From Gammaproteobacteria bacterium (GTDB lineage: Bacteria; Pseudomonadota; Gammaproteobacteria; Ga0077536): DNA of 64,000 bases. The position numbers were made by a program, and so were the translations under genes. The notes under the pieces were generated by a model. It made no database searches. It was not told the DNA's origin and worked only from the letters and a program-made list of their open reading frames with translations. This document shows positions 20,135 through 27,654 of this stretch, piece by piece. The stretch spans positions 1 through 64,000 of the forward strand of contig SHZJ01000004.1 of NCBI GenBank assembly GCA_009692365.1. The letters are read 5' to 3'. Position 1 is the first letter of the stretch. Every line of letters begins with the position of its first letter.

Positions 20135-20367
20135 ACGGTTAACAGCTTCCTGTATATCCGTGGTAAATTTAATTCGACCTGCCTGTTGCTTGTCTTTAAC
20201 CAGTTCGTCCAGCCCCGGGGCAGAAATAAGAATAATACCGTTCTTTAATTAACAATTGTTTTTGGATCGACCTCGCTGCCTATAACGTCATTACCAACTG
20301 CGGTCAGGCAAACGCCCGTTACCCGGCCTATATAACCAGAATCGAATACTGTAAATTTTATTATTAC
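20135..20367 (-). pseudogene. Truncated, frameshifted UDP-glucose 6-dehydrogenase (N-terminal fragment)
   Basis: Minus strand reads IIKFTVFDSGYIGRVTGVCLTAVGNDVIGSEVDPKTIVN, then a -1 frameshift near 20244-20250, then NGIILISAPGLDELVKDKQQAGRIKFTTDIQEAVNR; canonical UGD is KI.[22 protein letters not shown]...NGIIPIYEPGLDELV...GRLKFTTD..EAV. No ORF-track entry. Confidence 0.88.
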
Positions 20368-21576
20368 CTAAGATCGTGTCATTAAATGAGCATAAACGTT
20401 TTTATAAAAACTGACACTGTTAGTCCAATTCCTTGTCTGTTCTACATCCAAGCGACCCGTTAAGCGTATCTGTTCCCATTGTGGCGTCTGGTTTAATACT
20501 GCGAGTACGGTTGCCGCCAAGTCCTCGGCATCATTGGCTTTAAATAAATAACCATTGCGCTGATGCTCGATCAACTCTTTATGCCCTCCCACATCAGAAG
20601 CCACCACCAGGCGTCCCTGTGCCATAGCTTCCAGAGGCTTCAAAGGTGTCACCAAATCTGTTAGCCGCATAGACAAGCGCGGATAAACAAAAATGTCGAC
20701 CTGGTTATAGTAATCTTGCACCCGCTCATGGGGTATGCGACCGGTAAAAATGACTTGCCCGTCCAATCCCAATTCTTTTGTCTTCTGTTTAATCAGCGCT
20801 TCTTGGGGGCCGCCGCCGACCAGTAACAAGCGGGTTTCGGGTCGATTTGCTAATATTTTTGGCAATGTTTCCAGCAATAGCGGCAAGCCTTCGTAGGCAT
20901 AAAAAGAACCGATAAAGCCCAAGACGATTTTGTTCTGTAAACCCAACTGCGCTCTTAAAGCTTGATCCGGCTCGACCCCGTAAGTGAACTGCTCTAGGTC
21001 AACCGCATTCGGTATCACGGTGACTTTCTCGGCCGGAATTCCACGCAATACTATATCCGACCGCAGACCCTCGCATATTGTAGTGATAGCATCGACTTGT
21101 TTAAAAACGTAAGTTTCCAGCATTTTTGTCAGGTAATAACGCAAACCACCTTCAGTGGTTGTCCCGTGATCGACGGCCGCATCTTCCCAAAATGCGCGAC
21201 ATTCGTAAGCCACAGGAATGTTATGTCTTTTGGCAACTTTCAGCGCCGCTAAACCATTTAGTGCTGGAGAATGAGCGTGCAGTATGTCGGGTTTTATTCC
21301 AGGGATAATTTCATCCAGCCGTTTTGCCAGCGACTGCACATGAGCCCATTGGTTAAGAATTGGCAGTGTCGCAAGCAGACCTGCGGGTTTTTCTGAACGA
21401 TAGAAAGTAAAGCCGTCTACGGCTTCGATGGAAGCTGTTCCCAGGGGATGTTTAGACGAGGTGACATGAAAAGTCTCCCAGCCCAGTTTTTGCTGTTGCT
21501 CTAAAATAGCTTTGGTGCGAAAGGTGTAGCCGCTGTGCAGGGGGATGGAATGATCGAGAATATGAAGAATTTTCAT
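20368..21576 (-). CDS. Family 4-type glycosyltransferase, exosortase A system-associated (Stp2-like)
   Basis: MKILHILDHSIPLHSGYTFRTKAILEQQQKLGWETFHVTSSKH matches the remembered start of the exosortase-associated GT family; C-terminal GT1 motifs (RIPHERVQDYYNQVDIFVYPRLS...PLKPLEAMAQGRLVVASDVGGHKELI). Low GC. Confidence 0.88.
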   Translation of the reverse strand: MKILHILDHSIPLHSGYTFRTKAILEQQQKLGWETFHVTSSKHPLGTASIEAVDGFTFYRSEKPAGLLATLPILNQWAHVQSLAKRLDEIIPGIKPDILHAHSPALNGLAALKVAKRHNIPVAYECRAFWEDAAVDHGTTTEGGLRYYLTKMLETYVFKQVDAITTICEGLRSDIVLRGIPAEKVTVIPNAVDLEQFTYGVEPDQALRAQLGLQNKIVLGFIGSFYAYEGLPLLLETLPKILANRPETRLLLVGGGPQEALIKQKTKELGLDGQVIFTGRIPHERVQDYYNQVDIFVYPRLSMRLTDLVTPLKPLEAMAQGRLVVASDVGGHKELIEHQRNGYLFKANDAEDLAATVLAVLNQTPQWEQIRLTGRLDVEQTRNWTNSVSFYKNVYAHLMTRS

Positions 21577-21720
21577 ACAACTTAATGATAGTTGGAGTGG
21601 AATGGCGGTGATTATAGCGTGCTTGACGCCTAATGCCGTTTTTTTCCTAGGCCCTGTCTAAAGGCTTTACGCAGCAAATGCGGCACCAGCAAAAGCCTGA
21701 ATTGGCGGCGCGCTGAGCAC

Positions 21721-21945
21721 GACGAATTTGCTTACTTCAAGGGGCCCGAATTTTTGATTTCGGGGACGCCCGCGGAGCCGGTGTCCAATTTTTCCGGGAT
21801 CATTTCGCAGGCCGGCCAAGGCGCGCTGAAAGCTAGCTTCACCCGCCCGCTGGCGGGGCTGATCGGGAACCTCAAGTTTCGTTGGTGTGGGCCCAAAGAG
21901 CCGCCCCGCTCGGTGCTACCCGTCGCGGCGCAGGCGCTTGAGTGA
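21721..21945 (+). pseudogene. Orphan 3' fragment of the AsmA/YdbH-like gene
   Basis: In-frame FLISGTPAEPVSNFSGIISQAGQGALKASFTRPLAGLIGNLKFRWCGPKEPPRSVLPVAAQALE*, duplicate of the C-terminus at 19747-19971. Confidence 0.9.
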
Positions 21946-21946
21946 G

Positions 21947-21982
21947 GCGCAACCCCGGGGCGCGCAGGCCCCGGGGTTGCGC
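21947..21982. terminator. Perfect 14-bp hairpin between converging genes, right-repeat copy
   Basis: gcgcaaccccgggg / ccccggggttgcgc with 8-nt spacer. Confidence 0.65.
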
Positions 21983-21988
21983 GCCGGA

Positions 21989-22453
21989 CTAGCCCGCTGG
22001 CGCACCATTGGAATTGAAGATATCGCGGTGGAGCTTCCAATCGCGCCCTTCTTTTTTCCAGACCACGAGGTATTTGCCCCGATCGAGCGCGCCGCCGCCC
22101 TCACCGCTTAGGGTGTAGGTGCCGACCTCGATCGCCGTGGTGCCGATTTTTTCCACTTCCTGGGATTTCAGTGCCAGGCCTTTGACGCCGGCGTTGAACG
22201 CGCTCTGCCAAAAGGCGGTGATGGCCTTTTGACCCTTCAAGACCTGCGCATTGGGCGGCAGCAGCTTGGCGTTTTTGGCGTACATTTTGCCGATCGCTGC
22301 CGCGTCGGCCCGCGCCGCCGCGGCGCCGAGAGCTTTGTTATTGGCTTTGATGAGGCCGGCGGTATCGCTGGCTTTGATCGCCACGGGTTTAGCCTTGGCG
22401 ACCGCGGCCGTCGCTTTTGCCGCAGATTTTTTCGGGGCTTTGGGTTCTGCCAT
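21989..22453 (-). CDS. DUF4440/SnoaL-like (NTF2 fold) protein with Lys/Ala-rich N-terminus
   Basis: NTF2-like core ...AITAFWQSAFNAGVKGLALKSQEVEKIGTTAIEVGTYTL...KYLVVWKKEGRDWKLHRDIFNSN; N-term MAEPKAPKKSAAKATAAVAKAKP. Confidence 0.85.
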   Translation of the reverse strand: MAEPKAPKKSAAKATAAVAKAKPVAIKASDTAGLIKANNKALGAAAARADAAAIGKMYAKNAKLLPPNAQVLKGQKAITAFWQSAFNAGVKGLALKSQEVEKIGTTAIEVGTYTLSGEGGGALDRGKYLVVWKKEGRDWKLHRDIFNSNGAPAG

Positions 22454-22567
22454 GAGGTGACTCCTACTGGTTGCGTGACAGGTTGGCCGCCTAGCATGGG
22501 CGGCCGGTGCGTGATTGCCTGAAAAGTGTAGACGACCCAGACGGCGCAGGTGTAGAAAATTCGAGAT

Positions 22568-22957
22568 TTATAACCGCGCGGCGATCAACTCCACTTCGAT
22601 CAACCACTCGGGTTTCAATAGTTGCGGCACACACACGGCCGTAGAGGCTGGTTTGTGCTCGCCCAAATGCCGCGCGCGTGCGGTGGCATAGGCGGCGTAA
22701 TTCTCGACCCCCACGACATACGCGGTGAGCTTCACGATGTCACTCACCCGCATATCGGCGTCGCGCACGATGGCTAAGAGATTTTCCCACAGTTGCTCGG
22801 CCTGGTCTTCGATGCGCGGCGACACGATGCCATTAGGACGGGCACCGACTTGGCCAGCGGTATGGAGGACGCGGGCACCGGCGGGGATCACCACCCCATG
22901 GCTGTACACATTGTTAAGCGGCGCCATGATGTCGGTAGGGTTGACGATGCGGTTCAT
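22568..22957 (-). CDS. RidA family protein
   Basis: YSHGVVIPAGARVLHTAGQVGARPNG...KLTAYVVG...RPAST-like C-terminus. Confidence 0.9.
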   Translation of the reverse strand: MNRIVNPTDIMAPLNNVYSHGVVIPAGARVLHTAGQVGARPNGIVSPRIEDQAEQLWENLLAIVRDADMRVSDIVKLTAYVVGVENYAAYATARARHLGEHKPASTAVCVPQLLKPEWLIEVELIAARL

Positions 22958-23150
22958 GCGGGCACTCCTAAAAAGGTCGGTGACTGGTGGGGTAAAAAGG
23001 GCTGGCTAACGCCGACAGATAACAGGGATCGGTCACCGGCACCCAGGGCGGTGACCTGGGCGCTGGGCGGCATGCCGCGGGGGCTGCCACGGCCCGCCGA
23101 CCAACGCGCCCCGCGCGGGCGTCAGGCACGCCGCCTGAGGCCCGCGCTGC

Positions 23151-24317
23151 TCAGTAGGACTTTGGCAGGCCGAGCACGCGTTCGGCGAGGTAGCTCAAAA
23201 TGAGCTCCCGACTGACCGGGGCAATCCGCGGAATCATCATTTCGCGGAAATAGCGCTCCACATGATATTCCTTCGCGTAACCCATGCCGCCGTGGGTGAG
23301 CACGGCGGTCTCGCAAGCGTGGAAGCCCGCCTCGGCCGCCAAGTACTTGGCAGCATTGGCAAAGGCGCCGCATTCTTGGCCGGCGTCGTAGAGGGCGGCG
23401 GCCTTGAAGGTCAGGAGATCGGCGGCCTCTAGTTCCACCCAGCACTTCGCCAGCGGGTGTTGGATGCCCTGATTCTGTCCGATAGGGCGACCAAACACGA
23501 CCCGCTCACGGGCGTAGTTAGTCGCCCGTGCGAGCGCGCAGCGGCCGAGGCCCACGGCTTCGGCGGCGAGCAGAATGCGCTCGGGATTCAGGCCATGCAG
23601 AATGTAGTGGAAGCCCTTGCCTTCTTCGCCGATCAGGTTTTCCATCGGCACCGGCAGGCCGTCGTAGAACACGGCGTTGGAGTCCACCGCCTTGCGACCC
23701 ATCTTGGGGATCTCGCGCACCTCGGTGTAGCGGCGGTCGAGGTCGGTATAAAAAAGACTCAGCCCGTCGGTCTTGCGCTTGACCTGGTCTTTGGGGGTCG
23801 TGCGCACCAGCAGCAGTACTTTGTTGGCGCGTTGGGCCATGGAGGTCCAGTGCTTCTGGCCAAAGACTCGATACCCGTCGCCAACGCGCTCCGCGCGGGT
23901 TTCGAGGCTGGTGGTATCGAGTCCAGCGTTGGGCTCGGTCACCCCAAAGCAGGATTTGTCCTCGCCGCGAATCAGCGGCGGCAACATGCGCTGCTTTTGC
24001 TCCTCCGTGCCAAAAATCACCACCGGGTTCAGGCCGAAGACGTTCAAGTGCACCGCCGAGGCGCCACTCATGCCCGCGCCGGATTCGGCGATAGCCTGCA
24101 TCATGATGGAACTCTCCACGATGCCCAGCCCGGACCCGCCGTAGGCCTCTGGCATGGCGATACCCAACCAGCCGCCGGCCACGACATCGGCCACGAACTC
24201 ATCTGGAAAACGCCCGTCGTTGTCGCAGTGTAGCCAGTAGTTGGCGTCGAAATTAGCGCAGAGTTTAGTGACCGCCGTGCGGATAGCGAGTTGGTCCTGG
24301 GTAAGCTGAAAGTCCAT
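23151..24317 (-). CDS. Acyl-CoA dehydrogenase family protein
   Basis: CFGVTEPNAGLDTTSLETRA, ARERVVFGRPIGQNQGIQHPLA, THGGMGYAKEYHVERYFRE. Confidence 0.92.
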   Translation of the reverse strand: MDFQLTQDQLAIRTAVTKLCANFDANYWLHCDNDGRFPDEFVADVVAGGWLGIAMPEAYGGSGLGIVESSIMMQAIAESGAGMSGASAVHLNVFGLNPVVIFGTEEQKQRMLPPLIRGEDKSCFGVTEPNAGLDTTSLETRAERVGDGYRVFGQKHWTSMAQRANKVLLLVRTTPKDQVKRKTDGLSLFYTDLDRRYTEVREIPKMGRKAVDSNAVFYDGLPVPMENLIGEEGKGFHYILHGLNPERILLAAEAVGLGRCALARATNYARERVVFGRPIGQNQGIQHPLAKCWVELEAADLLTFKAAALYDAGQECGAFANAAKYLAAEAGFHACETAVLTHGGMGYAKEYHVERYFREMMIPRIAPVSRELILSYLAERVLGLPKSY

Positions 24318-24470
24318 CGTGGTCCCCGTTAGAGCGTGCTGACATAAGCCGAATAATACGAACCGAAGCTACGCGCCGGCGCACAATATTGTCAAGGTCG
24401 CGCACCGACTCGCGCCCAGCGGGTAAACCGGCGAAGATCACACTCCCTAATTAGCCAAGGACCTGCCCGC

Positions 24471-25394
24471 ATGGAACCAGATTACGCCGCTGGCTGTGCT
24501 TACACGATGGACGAATATGTGCCCGTGAAGGACGCCCATATCTCGATACTCGACATGGGTTTTTCACGGTCGGACTGCACCTACGATGTGGTGGCGGTCT
24601 GGGACGGGGGCTTTTTTAGGCTCGACGACCACCTAGCGCGCTTCGCCCGCAGCTGCGAGTGCCTGCAGTTGCGCACGCCGCACACGCTCGGCGACATCGC
24701 CACCATCCTGACCGAATGCGTGCGGCGCAGCGGTCTGCGCGCCGCCTACGTCGAGATGATCCTCACCCGTGGCGTGCCGCAGGCGGGCGAACGCGACCCG
24801 CGCCGGGTCACCAATCGGTTCCACGCCTACGCCATTCCCTATGTGTGGATCGCCAATGAGGACCAGCGCGCGCGCGGTCTCCACCTGGTGGTGGCGCGCA
24901 GCGTGGAGCGGATCTCCGCGCGCGCGCTCGACCCCACGGTCAAGAATTTTCACTGGGGTGACCTGGTGCGCGGTCTGTTTGAGGCCTACGAGCGCGCTGC
25001 CGACACCGCCGTGTTGGTCGATGCCAACGGCTACCTCACCGAAGGGCCGGGTTTCAATGTTTTCGCCTGCTATCGCGGCCAGCTGATTACCCCGGCGGAC
25101 GGGGCGCTGCACGGCATCACCCGCCAGACGGTGCTCGAACTCGCGGCCCAGATAGGGGTTGCGGCGCGGGTTGGGCGGGTCGAGCCGGAGATGCTGACCC
25201 AGGCCAGTGAGATTTTTCTGACCAGCACCGCCGGTGGGGTGATGCCGGTGACGCTGCTCGACGGCCAGCCGGTGGGGGATGGGAGCCCCGGTTCCCTGAC
25301 CCTGCGCTTGCGCGAGCTGTATTGGCAGGCGCACCGGGACGGCCAGTGGGTGACCCCCGTCGATTACCGGACGCCGCGTCGCGTCGCGCCGTGA
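24471..25394 (+). CDS. Class IV PLP aminotransferase, (R)-selective amine transaminase-like
   Basis: [75 protein letters not shown] resemble fungal (R)-omega-transaminases. Confidence 0.85.
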   Translation: [307 protein letters not shown]

Positions 25395-25472
25395 GGCATT
25401 TGGCGCGGCAAATTGAGGGTGCTCTGTTATGCTCATGCCCCACCAACTCTCAACCACAGCGAGACAATCCCG

Positions 25473-25916
25473 ATGCGAGAATTAACCCTGGCTGAAGTCC
25501 AAACCCTGCTGAACGAGGGCGTCAACTACGCCCAGTCCATCGGCCGTCCGAGTTCGATCGCGGTCGTTGATTTCGGCGGCCATTTGCGCGGCGGCCTGCG
25601 CCCGGACAAGGGGCGTATTGCGAATATTTTGATCGCCGAGAAAAAAGGCTGGACCGCGGTCGCGTTTCAACGCCCGACGGACATGGTGCGCGACGTCATG
25701 CTGCCGGGGGCGTTCGGCTACGGCTTGCAGCATACCGATGAACGCATTTGCATGGTCGGCGGCGGATTTCCCATTTTTGACGAACTCGGCGAGGTCATCG
25801 GCGGCATCGGCGCGAGCGGCGGAACCATCGAGGAAGACTGCGAGTGTTGCTTGGTTGGCATGCGCAAGTTGGGTTTCAAGACCGAGTTTGCCAATCCGCT
25901 GGCGGCAAAAAAATAG
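25473..25916 (+). CDS. GlcG/HbpS-type heme-binding family protein
   Basis: SSIAVVDFGGHLRGGLRPDKG...GGFPIFDELGEVIGGIGASGGTIEEDCECC. Confidence 0.85.
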   Translation: MRELTLAEVQTLLNEGVNYAQSIGRPSSIAVVDFGGHLRGGLRPDKGRIANILIAEKKGWTAVAFQRPTDMVRDVMLPGAFGYGLQHTDERICMVGGGFPIFDELGEVIGGIGASGGTIEEDCECCLVGMRKLGFKTEFANPLAAKK

Positions 25917-25982
25917 GCCGCGCCGGGTCGGGGTGCCACGCCACCCCGACCCGGCGTGCCCGCGCACAAAGCAGGAGACCCT

Positions 25983-27059
25983 GTGACATCGAAGATCCTC
26001 ATCGAAGCGGTTACCGAAGGTGATCCCACGCAGCTGCCGACGGAGCTTGGCTTCGGGGTGCATTTCACCGACCGCATGTTCTCGCAACGCTACAGCGTGG
26101 AGCGCGGCTGGTTCGACCCGACGATCGGCCCCTACCGCCCGCTGACGCTCGACCCGGCGGCGCAGGTTTTTCACAACGGGCAGATGGTCTTCGATGGCAC
26201 CAAGGCCTATCGGCGTGACGATGGCCGGGTCAATCTTTTTCGGGTGGAACGCAACACCGCCCGCTTCAACCTCTCGGCGCAACGCATGGGTATGCCCACC
26301 GTGCCGGCTGAGTTCCATCTGCAAGCCATCGAACAGCTCATCAGCCTCGAGCACCGCTGGGTGCCCCGGCAAGCCAATACCGCGTTGTATATTCGGCCGG
26401 TCATGATCGCCACCGAGAAGGCCTTGGCGGTGCGCGCGCCGCGCGAGTTCCTGCACTACATTATTTTGAGTCCGGTGAGCCCCTATTTTGCGGGCGGCTT
26501 TGCGGCGGTGGCCGTCTACGTCAGCGACGACTATGTGCGCGCGGTACGCGGCGGCACCGGCGAAGCCAAGACCCCCGGCAACTACGCGGGCAGTATCGCC
26601 GCCACCGAAATCGCGCTGGCCAAAGGTTATCAGCAGGTGTTGTGGCTGGACGCCGTGGAGCGGCGCTACGTGGACGAAGTGGGGGCCATGAACATCGCCT
26701 TTGTCTACGAGGGCAAACATCTGCGCACGCCGGCCTTATCCGGCGCTATTTTGCACGGGGTCACGCGGGAATCCCTGCTGGTGCTGGCGCGCGACTTAGG
26801 CTACACCACGAGTGAGGAGCGCGTCGATTTCGCCGAGGTGCTCGCGGATATCCGAGGTGGCCGGATCACGGAAGTATTTGGCATGGGCACGGGGGCGGTA
26901 ATAGCCCCGGTCGCGCGTCTGGGCTACCTTGGCCAGGATATTGCGATCAACGGTGGTGAGCCCGGCCCAGTCGCCCGCCAATTGTTCGACGAATTGACCG
27001 GCATCCAATATGGTCGCCGGCCCGACCCCTACGGCTGGACCCGCACGCTCAGCGTTTGA
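25983..27059 (+). CDS. Branched-chain amino acid aminotransferase-like (class IV)
   Basis: EAKTPGNYAGSIAATEIALAKGYQQVLWLDAVERRYVDEVGAMNIAFV; GTG start. Confidence 0.88.
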   Translation: MTSKILIEAVTEGDPTQLPTELGFGVHFTDRMFSQRYSVERGWFDPTIGPYRPLTLDPAAQVFHNGQMVFDGTKAYRRDDGRVNLFRVERNTARFNLSAQRMGMPTVPAEFHLQAIEQLISLEHRWVPRQANTALYIRPVMIATEKALAVRAPREFLHYIILSPVSPYFAGGFAAVAVYVSDDYVRAVRGGTGEAKTPGNYAGSIAATEIALAKGYQQVLWLDAVERRYVDEVGAMNIAFVYEGKHLRTPALSGAILHGVTRESLLVLARDLGYTTSEERVDFAEVLADIRGGRITEVFGMGTGAVIAPVARLGYLGQDIAINGGEPGPVARQLFDELTGIQYGRRPDPYGWTRTLSV

Positions 27060-27140
27060 AAGGCGCCGAACGGCCCTGATTTTCCCCACGGCGGCGGCGT
27101 TGAGCGCAACCGTCTTACAACGACAAAGAAGGAGGTCTCA

Positions 27141-27563
27141 ATGGCTTATTCAGTAATGGTAGAACGCACGGTGGCGCTGTCGCGCGAGAAAGTGTTTGCA
27201 ACCCTGATGGACTTCGGCGGCATCATGACGCTCCTGCCAGACATGCTGGAAACCTGCACGCTGGAAGGCAGCGGCGTGGGCGCGCTGCGCACGATTACCC
27301 TCAAGGGCACGCCGGGCAGCGTGGTCGAGCGCCTCGACGGTGCCTACGACGGGCATTACTTCTCCTACTCCATCGTGGCCGAGTGCCCGCTGCCCTTTAA
27401 CCACTACCACGCGGTGGTGATGTTAGAAGACGCCGCTGGCGGGGGGTGTTTCATCCGTTACGGCAGCAACTGGGTCGCCAACGGGGTGCCGCATGCCGAG
27501 GTCGTGACGATGGTCACAGGTTTGTACAACGGCATCGTCGACGCCATCGTCAAAGCGGGCTGA
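27141..27563 (+). CDS. SRPBCC family protein
   Basis: 140 aa; VERTVALSREKVFATLMDFGG...; SD aaggagg upstream. Confidence 0.75.
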   Translation: MAYSVMVERTVALSREKVFATLMDFGGIMTLLPDMLETCTLEGSGVGALRTITLKGTPGSVVERLDGAYDGHYFSYSIVAECPLPFNHYHAVVMLEDAAGGGCFIRYGSNWVANGVPHAEVVTMVTGLYNGIVDAIVKAG

Positions 27564-27654
27564 GTGTAGGGACGTACTTTCCCCGGCGGCTGACGCCGAC
27601 CGGGGAAATCTACCCGGCATCGCGCAGGCGATACCGGGCCAGCCTCGGCCACCC

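Larger units (their letters stand above)
21721..22108. repeat. Right copy of the 388-bp direct repeat (partner 19747..20134)
   Basis: As left copy; weaker similarity can be traced back to about 21695. Confidence 0.95.

Noticed and set aside
19747-22108. IS element or composite transposon
   Set aside because: Repeats are host gene ends, not terminal inverted repeats; no transposase is encoded between them.
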